Origin: Haloarcula pellucida
Lineage (GTDB): Archaea > Halobacteriota > Halobacteria > Halobacteriales > Haloarculaceae
Reading direction: 5' to 3'
Length of the DNA stretch: 50,753 bases
NCBI RefSeq assembly: GCF_014647235.1
Contig: NZ_BMOU01000008.1
Span: 1-50,753 of the forward strand
Part shown: in pieces, positions 32,059-39,079 of the stretch
Layout of the letters: each line of letters begins with the position of its first letter
Numbering within the stretch: the stretch's first letter is position 1
Notes under the pieces: model-generated
Seen by the model: only the letters and a program-made list of their open reading frames with translations
The model's database searches: none
What the model was told of the DNA's origin: nothing
Made by a program: the position numbers and the translations under genes

Positions 32059-32587
32059 CCGACTCACCTCCTTCCGAGTTAGTGTCCAGCCGGTCGAGGG
32101 TCTCCACCACCGTCCGTGCCTGATAGACCGCGTCGTCTAGGGCATCGTGTGCGTCGCCCTGCTGCTCGACGTCGGCGGCGGCCGGGAGCGCCGCTAGCGT
32201 ACGGCAGTCCCGCTCGTCGCGATAGTTCCACGGCGTCGGTTCGTCGATAGCGTCGTAGGCAGCCGAGAGGATCTGGCAGTCAAACGTGGGTGAGAATGCC
32301 CAGATCTCGTCGGCGCCGCGGTAGAACGCACTGAAGTGGGCGAGCGCCTTCGACAGTCTGACACCTCCCTGCAGGACGTCTTGGACCTCGTCGTCCTGCC
32401 CGAGCCACCAGTCGAGGGTGTCAGCATCGATCTCCAGCCCGGCGTCGACGCAGCTCTGGATGCTGACGTTCTTGTAGAACTCATCACTGAGGCCGACCTC
32501 GTCGAACCTGACGGCGCCGATGCTGAGGATGACTGCACCGGGATCGGTGCCGAGTGTCTCGAGGTCAACCATCACGCGCTCAGTCAT
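32048..32587 (-). CDS. DEDDh 3'-5' exonuclease
   Basis: A 179-residue protein from ATG 32587. ExoI is MVDLETLGTD (Asp8, Glu10), ExoII lies in WAFSPTFDCQIL (Asp103), and ExoIII is AHDALDDAVYQA (His147, Asp152). These are all the residues needed for two-metal catalysis. The size fits a stand-alone RNase T or T4 DexA-like enzyme. It may trim DNA or RNA ends during replication or repair. It lies mid-operon between two zinc proteins. Confidence 0.85.
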   Translation of the reverse strand: MTERVMVDLETLGTDPGAVILSIGAVRFDEVGLSDEFYKNVSIQSCVDAGLEIDADTLDWWLGQDDEVQDVLQGGVRLSKALAHFSAFYRGADEIWAFSPTFDCQILSAAYDAIDEPTPWNYRDERDCRTLAALPAAADVEQQGDAHDALDDAVYQARTVVETLDRLDTNSEGGESDGE

Positions 32588-32960
32588 CGCGATCACCGTC
32601 CAGTGCGTCGACGTCGTAGCGAACGCCGCAGTTGATGCAGTCGATCAGGACGAGGTCGCGCTCGCGATGGCTGAGCGCCACGATGGGTTGCTCGTCGTCG
32701 GTGCAGTCGCACTCACTCGACAGCCCTGGTGTCGCGATCCACCCCTCGTCGAACGAACCAGGGTTGGCCTCGGCGGCAGTGTCGCCGACTGTGGCGTGGA
32801 TCTCGGTGGTGCGGCCGGTCGTGTCCATGCCGAACCCGGCGCCAGACTGCAGCTTGCCGTCGGCGTCCTGGACGGCTTCGGCCCACTCCACGAGCCGGTC
32901 CATGTCGTCTTCGAATAGCGGGACGGCGCCGGTCAGTACCTCCTGCAGGGCGTCACTCAC
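32580..32960 (-). CDS. Small protein with CxC and CxxC clusters
   Basis: About 126 residues from GTG 32960 (other GTG codons lie just upstream). It has an N-terminal helical half (DRLVEWAEAVQDAD), then ECDCTDD and DCINCGVRYDV in the C-terminal half, which could bind zinc. It overlaps the previous stop by 8 bp. The family is not recognised. Confidence 0.5.
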   Translation of the reverse strand: MSDALQEVLTGAVPLFEDDMDRLVEWAEAVQDADGKLQSGAGFGMDTTGRTTEIHATVGDTAAEANPGSFDEGWIATPGLSSECDCTDDEQPIVALSHRERDLVLIDCINCGVRYDVDALDGDRDD

Positions 32961-33807
32961 CGTCACCACCTCCGTCGGCCATGTGGACCGTGTCCAAGTT
33001 GTCGAACGTCTGCTGGTCCTCGTCGGTCAGCTCGACATCGCCGACGTCGAGCCGCTCGTGGACGATGTTGTCCACGGCTTCGTCGTCACTCTCAGCGACG
33101 AACGCGTAGGGCAGGACTTCCTCGGAGACGAACTCGAGGAACTCCGCGGTCTCCATGTCGGGTTCGAACACTTCGACCCAGCCCGACTGCGCGAGCGAGA
33201 CGCGGCGGTACTCGTCGTCGTAGTCGACGTCGAGCGTCAGCACGGCGTGGCGGTCGATGGCCTCGTCGATCTGCGAGTCCGTCATGGCCTCGCGACCGGA
33301 CCACGACATCGTCGTCTGGCCGGCCGGCTGGTCGCGACCGATCTCCCACACATCGAGGCGGTCGCGCTTGTCCTCCAGCCACGACCGCAGGTCGAGGTAG
33401 GCGGGCTCGATCTGACACACCGTCTGGTGGCTGGCGAGCTGATCGAACGCGAACGTCCCGGCACTGGTCGCCGTCATCGCGAAGCCGTCGTGGCCGTTCT
33501 CGGCCGGCACGGCCGCCCAGCGGGTGCCGGCTCGAACGCGCGTCTCCACCTGCTTCTTGTTGATGGTGGCGCCAGCGTCGAACCACTGCTCGGGCTCTCG
33601 CTTCTCGTCCCAGATGGCGGCACCCTCGTAGACGTCGACGTCACCGATGGTCGAGAGCGTCGCCTGTGAGGACTCGTCGACGGAGAGCATCCGGACGATC
33701 TCCTCCATGCCGCCGTCGACGTAGTCCTCTTTCGCGGACCGGTACGCGGCGCCGGCGACGTCTTCGATCCAGCCCTCGGTGACGAGGCCGAGCTTGCCGG
33801 CTTGCAT
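32953..33807 (-). CDS. Protein of unknown function
   Basis: A 284-residue protein from ATG 33807 (MQAGKLGLVTEGWIED); the frame upstream of this codon is out-of-frame shadow. It has several beta strands (ATINKKQVETRVRAGTRWAA; FAMTATSAGTFAFDQ) and helices. Trp, His and Asp are frequent around residues 75-100. It has no recognised motif. The 3' end MADGGGDGE reflects the next ribosome binding site. Confidence 0.5.
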   Translation of the reverse strand: MQAGKLGLVTEGWIEDVAGAAYRSAKEDYVDGGMEEIVRMLSVDESSQATLSTIGDVDVYEGAAIWDEKREPEQWFDAGATINKKQVETRVRAGTRWAAVPAENGHDGFAMTATSAGTFAFDQLASHQTVCQIEPAYLDLRSWLEDKRDRLDVWEIGRDQPAGQTTMSWSGREAMTDSQIDEAIDRHAVLTLDVDYDDEYRRVSLAQSGWVEVFEPDMETAEFLEFVSEEVLPYAFVAESDDEAVDNIVHERLDVGDVELTDEDQQTFDNLDTVHMADGGGDGE

Positions 33808-33941
33808 CACTGACCACCTCCGATAGCCGCTCGGTCGCCAGCAGTCTCCTCGACGTCGACGAGGTCGTGGCCACACTCGTCGCACCGGAAGATGCACGAA
33901 CTGTGGTGCCCGCACGCAGGACACTCGACACTGTGTCCCAT
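33807..33941 (-). CDS. Mini zinc-ribbon protein
   Basis: A 44-residue protein from ATG 33941 to TGA 33809-33807. It has CPACGHHSSC and CDECGH, two zinc knuckles filling most of its length. It overlaps both neighbours by one base, indicating coupled translation. A role as an adaptor is possible. Confidence 0.6.
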   Translation of the reverse strand: MGHSVECPACGHHSSCIFRCDECGHDLVDVEETAGDRAAIGGGQ

Positions 33942-35245
33942 CACGCGCCACCTCCCGTTGGGGCCCGCACGCGCCAGAGCCGACCGTCGTGTTCGATGAC
34001 GTAGTCCTCGAGGTCCTCCGACAGCGTCTCCAGCGCCTCGCGGGCCTCGTTGCCCGTGATGTCGCACTCGATGGCGACGTCCTCGGTCTTCCAGTACTGA
34101 TACTCCGGCACGTTCTGCTCGAACCAATCGGCGACGCGCTGGTAGGGCGTCAGGCTGCGGTCGGCAGTCGGAGCTGGCCCGTCGCCGTCGACCAACTGCT
34201 CTTCGGCGGGGTCCGTCGTCCGAGGCACGTGCACGCCGGGGTGATCGTTGCGGTTGTGGTGCCCCTCGACCTGACTTTCGCGCCGGAACGGTCCCTGACC
34301 GCAGAAGCCACACCAGAAGCGGACGTCCTCCTCATCGGGTTCTTCGAGCCCGGACTCACCGTCACCGAGGACGTCGTTGATTGCTTCGTCCAACTCGTCG
34401 TCTGGCTCGTCGCCGGCGTCCGTTTCGTCAGCCGCGGTGCCGGCCGCCGCGGGGTCCTCGGATTCGTCGGCGACGGCGGGCCGGACAGCCCAGACCGCGG
34501 CCTCGCCGTCGTCGGCCTTGTCGGTCTTCTCGGCCTCGTAGTCGTCAAGGCTTTTCAGCGCGTGCGGGATGGCGCGGCCGTCTTCGTCGACGGCGTCGCC
34601 GATCTCCCCACACGTTGTTTCGAGTGTTCCGCCGTCGCCCTCGATCTCTCGGTGCAGGTACGCCGCGACCTTCTCTTCGGTCGTCGGGTCGTCAGCGTCC
34701 TCGAGCACGGGCACGTCCGCAGGACTGGTCGACTGAGTCCCGCCGTCCGAGTCGGACTCGGTGTCCGGCGTGGTTTCGTCGACGTCGTCGGTCGCCTCGT
34801 CGGTGGCGTCGGTGGTGGCGTCGCCCTTGCTGTCGTCGGTGTCGGCATCGTCGTTGCCGACCACATCGCCCACCACGAGCAACGCGGACACGTCGGCGAC
34901 GACCAGCCCATCGACGGGCTCGAGGTCGAAGTAGCGCGTCTCCTCGATCGCGTCGAGGTCAACGCCGAGCGCCCGCAGCGGCGTCCGGAGTCGGATGTCT
35001 GCGCCGGCGTCGGTGTGAGTCAGCGAGTACGTGTCGACGTTGTTGACCTCGCTCGCCGCTCGGAACGCGACACGACCAGCATCCTGGTCGATGAGCACTT
35101 GCACGCCGTCGACGTCCTCGAAGTGCCGGTCGATGGCGGTCGCGTTGAGGTAGCCGTTGCCGTCCTGGTAGACGGTCAGACGCGGGTCGGCCCGCCGCGT
35201 CGACTGCTTGCGCACGACTTCGAAGCCGTCGGTCTCGGAGCTCAT
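33941..35245 (-). CDS. C2H2-type finger and winged-helix protein
   Basis: A 434-residue protein from ATG 35245. The N-terminal 130 residues are beta-rich and contain DPRLTVYQDGNGYLNATAID. A long Asp/Glu/Thr linker occupies about 130-175. A winged-helix-like part (EEKVAAYLHREIEGDGG) follows, then a second acidic linker. A finger CGFCGQGPF...HHNRNDH lies near residue 325, and a C-terminal winged helix (VADWFEQNVPEYQYWKTEDV, LEDYVIEHDGRLWRV) ends the protein. It probably binds DNA and regulates genes. I do not recognise a named family. Confidence 0.55.
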   Translation of the reverse strand: MSSETDGFEVVRKQSTRRADPRLTVYQDGNGYLNATAIDRHFEDVDGVQVLIDQDAGRVAFRAASEVNNVDTYSLTHTDAGADIRLRTPLRALGVDLDAIEETRYFDLEPVDGLVVADVSALLVVGDVVGNDDADTDDSKGDATTDATDEATDDVDETTPDTESDSDGGTQSTSPADVPVLEDADDPTTEEKVAAYLHREIEGDGGTLETTCGEIGDAVDEDGRAIPHALKSLDDYEAEKTDKADDGEAAVWAVRPAVADESEDPAAAGTAADETDAGDEPDDELDEAINDVLGDGESGLEEPDEEDVRFWCGFCGQGPFRRESQVEGHHNRNDHPGVHVPRTTDPAEEQLVDGDGPAPTADRSLTPYQRVADWFEQNVPEYQYWKTEDVAIECDITGNEAREALETLSEDLEDYVIEHDGRLWRVRAPTGGGA

Positions 35246-35661
35246 TCCCGACCACCTCGCTCGAACTGGTCGGCGACTGCCTCGAGCGGCACGAGTTCGG
35301 GAGCGCCGCGTGACTCGATCATCTGCTGGACGTAGTCGCCCGAGACCGTGATCGGATCGAGGTCAGCGTCGACGACGGTCGCACGCTCGTAGAGGCCGAC
35401 ATCCATCGTCGCCCGCACGTAGATCGCAGTGTCGTGGTCCTCGCCGGCCGGCCAGTGCGCGACGACACCCCGGCAGCGATCGAGCGTTCGGCGGAAGTCC
35501 GTCCACGCCGGCGCACTCTCGCACCAGTCGCCGTAGTAGTTGAGGACGCGGATGACAGCGTCGTCGGGCATCTCCAGCAGCTCGTCGCAGAGCATGTTGC
35601 CGACGACGTCGTTGGGTGCCAGCTCATCGCGAGCGTCTTCGGGGTTGGTCGCGGCGCTCAT
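35242..35661 (-). CDS. Protein of unknown function
   Basis: A 139-residue protein from ATG 35661. It has a helical N-terminus (VVGNMLCDELLEMPDDAVIR) followed by TLDRCRGVVAHWPAG and TAIYVRATMDVGLYERATV. It overlaps both neighbours by 4 bp. No motif is recognised. Confidence 0.5.
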   Translation of the reverse strand: MSAATNPEDARDELAPNDVVGNMLCDELLEMPDDAVIRVLNYYGDWCESAPAWTDFRRTLDRCRGVVAHWPAGEDHDTAIYVRATMDVGLYERATVVDADLDPITVSGDYVQQMIESRGAPELVPLEAVADQFERGGRE

Positions 35662-35891
35662 GCCGCATCACCCACCTGGTCGGGGTCCACTCGGTCGAGT
35701 TGTCTCGCGAGCCCGCGGAGCGTGTTCGTGTTCTTCGCTTCCCGGACCACCGGCTCATCGAACGCGTGCCCGCAGCTGTAGCACCTGTAGTCCTCGTCGA
35801 TGTCGGCGCTGTCGACCCGGTCCTCGTGGATGAGCTTGTGAATCTTCGACGTCGAATCGCAGTTCGGACAGGCCTGCACAGTGTCGCTCAC
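35658..35891 (-). CDS. Rubredoxin-like zinc-ribbon protein
   Basis: A 77-residue protein from GTG 35891. It has CPNCDS near the N-terminus and CYSCGHAFDEP about 30 residues later, the spacing of a single zinc ribbon. Similar small proteins are frequent in haloarchaea. It probably binds nucleic acid or protein partners. Confidence 0.6.
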   Translation of the reverse strand: MSDTVQACPNCDSTSKIHKLIHEDRVDSADIDEDYRCYSCGHAFDEPVVREAKNTNTLRGLARQLDRVDPDQVGDAA

Positions 35892-36127
35892 GCGCCGTCA
35901 CCCCCCTTGAAGACGACACGAGTTTCCGCGCTCTGCATGTCTGTGATGACGTTGCGGACGTCGAGGCCGTGCTTGTCGGCCAGTTCGAGGACGTCGTCGA
36001 GCTCGATCTGGTCGTCGGAGAGGTCTCGCGCGGCCGTGATGCCGCCCTCGTCAGTCCGGCCGACGTCGACGCCGTCCTTCTCGACAGCGTCGAGGATGAA
36101 CTGCTGGTGGGAGTCGGCGGCCGCCAT
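35888..36127 (-). CDS. Small acidic protein
   Basis: A 79-residue protein from ATG 36127 (MAAADSHQQFIL). The middle (LSDDQIELDDVLELADKHGL) is helical and the end forms a strand (ETRVVFKGGDGA). It has no recognised family. Its start and stop overlap neighbours by one to four bases. Confidence 0.5.
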   Translation of the reverse strand: MAAADSHQQFILDAVEKDGVDVGRTDEGGITAARDLSDDQIELDDVLELADKHGLDVRNVITDMQSAETRVVFKGGDGA

Positions 36128-36309
36128 CACTCCCACCTCCAGCGCTTGACCGTCGCGGACTGGTCGACCTCGATGAATCCCTCGTCACTGCCCCACTCGC
36201 CGATCCTGGCTCGGCGGTCCTCCGTCTCGACTGCTAGGACGTCGTAGTCGTACGGGTCGCGCTCGTAGGCTTCCATCTCGACGTCGCGGCCCTGGTCGTC
36301 GGCCTGCAT
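36127..36309 (-). CDS. Small protein of unknown function
   Basis: A 60-residue protein from ATG 36309. It has a tyrosine-rich start (YERDPYDYDVLAVETEDRRA) and a tryptophan-rich end (VKRWRWE). It is compact and probably beta-structured. The function is unknown. Confidence 0.5.
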   Translation of the reverse strand: MQADDQGRDVEMEAYERDPYDYDVLAVETEDRRARIGEWGSDEGFIEVDQSATVKRWRWE

Positions 36310-36662
36310 CAGCGCTCACCTCCGAGGCCGTCGGCGATGCGCTTGCACCGCGCGGCGTCGGCACGGAGCAGGTCCTTGCCCTCGTCGGTCAGCTGGTAGA
36401 GGTTGGTCCGCTTGTCGAGTTGCTCCTTCTCGACGTATCCCATCTCGACGAGTTGGTCGAGGTTCGGATACAGCCGGCCGTGGTTGACCTCCTCGCCGTA
36501 GTACGCCTCGAGCGCGCGCTTGATTCCGAGGCCGTACTCGGAGCAGCCGTCTTCGCGGGCGAGCAGGTAGAGGATCGTCCACTGGAAGCGGGTGAGCTCG
36601 CCGTCGTCGACGGCGGGTTCGATGTCCTTGATGCGGTTGCCCTTCTGGTCGGTGGCCGCCAT
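36309..36662 (-). CDS. PadR-family transcription regulator
   Basis: A 117-residue protein from ATG 36662. It has LTRFQWTILYLLAREDGCSE, GLGIKRALEAYYGEEVNHGR and LYPNLDQLVEMGYVEKEQLD, then YQLTDEGKDLL, which is the typical PadR winged helix with the conserved 'GRLYPNLDQL' block. PadR proteins are dimeric repressors. It is the second gene of the operon that starts at 37627, so it may control the operon through the GAGACCACATG sites upstream. Confidence 0.85.
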   Translation of the reverse strand: MAATDQKGNRIKDIEPAVDDGELTRFQWTILYLLAREDGCSEYGLGIKRALEAYYGEEVNHGRLYPNLDQLVEMGYVEKEQLDKRTNLYQLTDEGKDLLRADAARCKRIADGLGGER

Positions 36663-37627
36663 CACGCATCACCTCCCTCGGCGACCAGCGAGATGTCTGG
36701 TTCTTCGACGTCGCCAACGCTGATGACGTCCTGCGGTTCGTACAGTGCGCCAGTGAACTGCGACGCATTCTTCGCGAGGAACTCCTGCACGTCGCGCTCG
36801 TGCGGATGCTCCAGTGCGTCCCAGGCCTCTTCGCGTGATGTTGCTTCGACGGCTATCGTCTCGGACTGGCGGAGTTCGACATCCAGCTCGTAGATGTCCG
36901 TGTCTGGCTGCTCGCCGCTGCCGTCAGCAGCGACGGGCTCTTCGTAGTGTTCGTCGCGGAACTCGGTCAGGCTGTCGCCGTCGAGACAGGGCACCCAGTT
37001 GCAGGTCTCACAGCGGAACGGCCGGTTGGAGAAGTCGCCGGGGTCGCCCCGCAACGGGTTTTCGCTGTCGCAGCGAGGGCAGATAAACGCGAAGATGAAC
37101 GCACCAGCGTCGTTGTCAAGGTCGACGAACGTCGTGCAGTACGCCTCGTCTCGCTCGCGTTTGTCGGCGACGGCGTCGGGGTGGGTGTCGTCCAGCCACC
37201 GGTGCAAACGGTCAGCGGTGGTGTGGCCAATCCCCTCTGCATCGGTGAACGTGATGCCGTCGACGTAGTCGGACAGCAGGTCACCCTCGGTGGGGAAGGC
37301 GTCGGCGACGGCGTTGGCTTCGCGAGATTTGAGGCCGACGTCGTCTTCGAGCGTTTGTAGCCAGTCTCCGCCGCCGTCGGTCACCGTCTCCGGCTCGCAC
37401 AGCCCTTCGGGATCGGCCTCGAAGTCGTAGCCGACGTCCAGGTCGAACGTGTGGACGAGCGTGGCTTCGCCGTCCTCGACGACGATGTCGACGTCGTCGG
37501 TCGCAAGCCGACGGCCGGCGCGCTCGACCTCGTCAGCCAGACAGCGGAGCGCGCTGGCAAGCTGCTGGTGTGGTTCGGGATCGGTACGCTGTTCGGTATC
37601 GTTTTGAGTATCGTCCGCGTGTTGCAT
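36662..37627 (-). CDS. Protein with helix-hairpin-helix-like segment and zinc ribbon
   Basis: A 321-residue protein from ATG 37627, the first gene of the long minus-strand operon. A helix-hairpin-helix-like piece is ITFTDAEGIGHTTADRLHRW (about residues 125-144). A zinc ribbon CPRCDSENPL...CETCN lies near 184-210. The C-terminus contains ELDVELRQSETIAVEATSRE, resembling a PaaB-like or acidic beta domain. It could bind DNA. The family is not recognised. Confidence 0.5.
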   Translation of the reverse strand: MQHADDTQNDTEQRTDPEPHQQLASALRCLADEVERAGRRLATDDVDIVVEDGEATLVHTFDLDVGYDFEADPEGLCEPETVTDGGGDWLQTLEDDVGLKSREANAVADAFPTEGDLLSDYVDGITFTDAEGIGHTTADRLHRWLDDTHPDAVADKRERDEAYCTTFVDLDNDAGAFIFAFICPRCDSENPLRGDPGDFSNRPFRCETCNWVPCLDGDSLTEFRDEHYEEPVAADGSGEQPDTDIYELDVELRQSETIAVEATSREEAWDALEHPHERDVQEFLAKNASQFTGALYEPQDVISVGDVEEPDISLVAEGGDA

Positions 37628-37898
37628 GTGTGGTCTCGTATCGTCTGCTGGTTAGCGGGCGGTGCGGGACCTGGCCCTGCATGCCCGAGCGAGTTGTTGG
37701 ACCAGTTGGCTCGGGTGTGCAGACAGGCGAGCGCTCGCGTGAGACCACATGGCAGTTACGTACCAGTAGGACCGTCTTACCCAATTTATCGGGTGTATAG
37801 TTACCCCACCGGGAGTGTGTCTGGTACATGTGGTCTCGGTTTTCTCGGCCTGTTAGGGCAGGCCGGGAACTCAGTTTGCGAGCGGTATCTATGACTCG
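37628..37898. promoter_or_regulatory. Operator-like region with GTGGTCTC sites
   Basis: This 271-bp gap holds no convincing gene. GAGACCACATG at 37741-37751 and its exact reverse complement CATGTGGTCTC at 37827-37837 form an 11-bp inverted pair with a 75-bp spacer; a related GTGTGGTCTCG lies at 37628-37638, at the start of the gene. An AT-rich stretch with GATAAATT on the minus strand at about 37784-37791 may be the TATA region of the operon. Confidence 0.5.
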
Positions 37899-38099
37899 TC
37901 AATCAGCGGCTTGCTCTTCGGGTTCGACGTCGTCCAGGTAGGCGTCAAGCCCGTCCTGTTCGACGATGTCGACAGCATCAGTGAGCAGCAGCCGGATGAA
38001 GGCGCTGCGTTTCATTCCGTACTGCTCCGACAGGTCATCGAGGCGGTCTTTGAGACCGCCGTCACCAGCGCGGAAGGTTATATGATCAGACTCTCCCAT
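37899..38099 (-). CDS. Ribbon-helix-helix transcription regulator
   Basis: A 66-residue protein from ATG 38099 (MGESDHITFRAGDG). The sequence HITFRAGDGGLKDRLDDLSE, then QYGMKRSAFIRLLLTDAVDI is a standard CopG/RHH fold: strand, helix, turn, helix. It is divergent from a second small RHH-like gene at 38221, with palindromes between them. A perfect CCACTG-ACA-CAGTGG operator lies 12-26 bp upstream of its start. It is probably an autoregulator of this switch region. Confidence 0.75.
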   Translation of the reverse strand: MGESDHITFRAGDGGLKDRLDDLSEQYGMKRSAFIRLLLTDAVDIVEQDGLDAYLDDVEPEEQAAD

Positions 38100-38110
38100 C
38101 GTCACATCGA

Positions 38111-38125
38111 CCACTGACACAGTGG
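38111..38125. promoter_or_regulatory. Palindromic operator CCACTG-ACA-CAGTGG
   Basis: Perfect 6-bp arms with a 3-nt centre, lying between the start at 38099 and a TATA-like TTATTG on the minus strand at about 38131-38136. It fits an RHH dimer-of-dimers or repressor site blocking the promoter. Confidence 0.5.
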
Positions 38126-38142
38126 AACACAATAAGTCTGTT

Positions 38143-38170
38143 CAATGAACTATTAAACAGTGTTTCATTG
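38143..38170. promoter_or_regulatory. Inverted repeat CAATGAA/TTCATTG with TATTAAA
   Basis: Arms 38143-38149 and 38164-38170 surround an AT-rich TATTAAAC core midway between the two divergent genes. It may be a shared operator and promoter element for the 38099 and 38221 genes. Confidence 0.45.
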
Positions 38171-38220
38171 CGTGTACCTATGGGGTAATCATTATGTGTA
38201 ACACGCAGGAACACACTGCT

Positions 38221-38442
38221 ATGACTCGGGACAAACGCATAGCGACTAGTGTTACCTCTGAGGATAAGCTGGATTTCCAGATAGCGGCAATGCGACGCGA
38301 TGTTAGTGAGTCTGAGCTTTTGCGCGAAATTGTCGATGACTTCCTTGAAGAGGAGGATATCCCGGACGAAGTTCGTGAATACTTCAAGGAAGAGTTGGAG
38401 TCCGACCAGGGAAATCCGAAGACGGTGGCGACGGCTGACTAA
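38221..38442 (+). CDS. Small ribbon-helix-helix-like protein
   Basis: A 73-residue protein from ATG 38221 (MTRDKRIATSVTSEDKLDFQ); another ATG lies at 38194. The pattern 'RIATSVTSEDKLDFQIAAMR' then 'VSESELLREIVDDFL' is the strand-helix-helix of RHH proteins, followed by an acidic helix. A TATA-like TAATCATTATG (about 38186-38196) lies about 25 bp upstream, consistent with a leaderless transcript. It has lower GC than its neighbours, suggesting a different origin. Confidence 0.65.
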   Translation: MTRDKRIATSVTSEDKLDFQIAAMRRDVSESELLREIVDDFLEEEDIPDEVREYFKEELESDQGNPKTVATAD

Positions 38443-38453
38443 GTTCACAGGCA

Positions 38454-38705
38454 TCACTGGTCCTCCGCAAACCTGACCGCTGAGTACGGTATCGTTTCTC
38501 CCGTTTTCTCGTCGACAATTTCCCAGTGCTCGGGGTGGACGTCCGCACCGTTCTCGCTCTGTCGGGCACAGGACGGACACCAGCAGTGGTTATTAGTCCG
38601 ATCCCAACTGCAGTGCCCGTTCGGACACCGCCACCGATAGGGCTCGTCTTCGCGGTCGATCACCACTGTTTCGTGCGCGTCGGCCATCGCCGACCCGTCG
38701 GCCAT
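38454..38705 (-). CDS. Zinc-ribbon protein
   Basis: An 83-residue protein from ATG 38705. It has WRCPNGHCSW and HCWCPSCARQSE, a dense Cys/His cluster, then EHWEIVDEKTGETIPYSAVR. It converges on the small RHH gene, with 11 bp between the stops. A TATA-like CTATAC on the minus strand at 38752-38747 gives a likely promoter about 40 bp before the start. Confidence 0.6.
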   Translation of the reverse strand: MADGSAMADAHETVVIDREDEPYRWRCPNGHCSWDRTNNHCWCPSCARQSENGADVHPEHWEIVDEKTGETIPYSAVRFAEDQ

Positions 38706-38746
38706 GATTACTGACACGGTACATCTCAGGATGACGAGAGGTGGGT

Positions 38747-38752
38747 GTATAG
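38747..38752 (-). promoter_or_regulatory. TATA-like box for the 38705 gene
   Basis: CTATAC on the minus strand, about 42 bp before ATG 38705, predicting a transcript with a leader of about 15-20 nt. Confidence 0.35.
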
Positions 38753-38772
38753 TCCTTTTTCTGGGGACCACG

Positions 38773-38864
38773 GTGAAAGTGAAAGTAGTCGGATTATGGT
38801 GTTTGCGGCAGGGTTCTGGCAGGCAAACAGCCGTCTCGAACACCCATGTGAATGTGAAAGTAAA
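38773..38864. repeat. Direct repeats GTGAAAGTGAAAGTA around an inverted repeat
   Basis: GTGAAAGTGAAAGTA (38773-38787) recurs as GTGAATGTGAAAGTA (38848-38862), one mismatch. Between them TGTTTGC (38800-38806) and GCAAACA (38823-38829) form an inverted pair. The cluster looks like regulator binding sites in the 374-bp gene-free stretch 38706-39079, which also holds inverted-repeat copies 3 and 4 and an AT-rich segment near 38880-38910. Confidence 0.5.
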
Positions 38865-38930
38865 CGCAGATATTTGCAAAGGTGTACATAAAACGTAGTA
38901 TTAATTCCGAAAGTGCCGTCCCCGCTATCG

Positions 38931-38972
38931 TTAACCAACACCGACGGCGCGCACCCCATGAGTGTTGGTTAA
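38931..38972. repeat. 42-bp inverted repeat element, copy 3
   Basis: Arms TTAACCAACAC (38931-38941) and GTGTTGGTTAA (38962-38972), 20-nt loop; G38930/C38973 extend the pairing. The outer base pair is T-A instead of the usual C-G, a compensatory change on both arms. Confidence 0.85.
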
Positions 38973-38985
38973 CACCGTCGCCGGA

Positions 38986-39027
38986 CTAACCAACACACCG
39001 GCCGATCAACCACCCAGTGTTGGTTAG
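38986..39027. repeat. 42-bp inverted repeat element, copy 4
   Basis: Arms CTAACCAACAC (38986-38996) and GTGTTGGTTAG (39017-39027), 20-nt loop. It lies 13 bp from copy 3 and 52 bp before the membrane-protein gene at 39080. Confidence 0.85.
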
Positions 39028-39079
39028 CTCTTGTCAGCATGGGGAAAGCCTGATTGCGAAAGGCTGACACGTACTTGAC

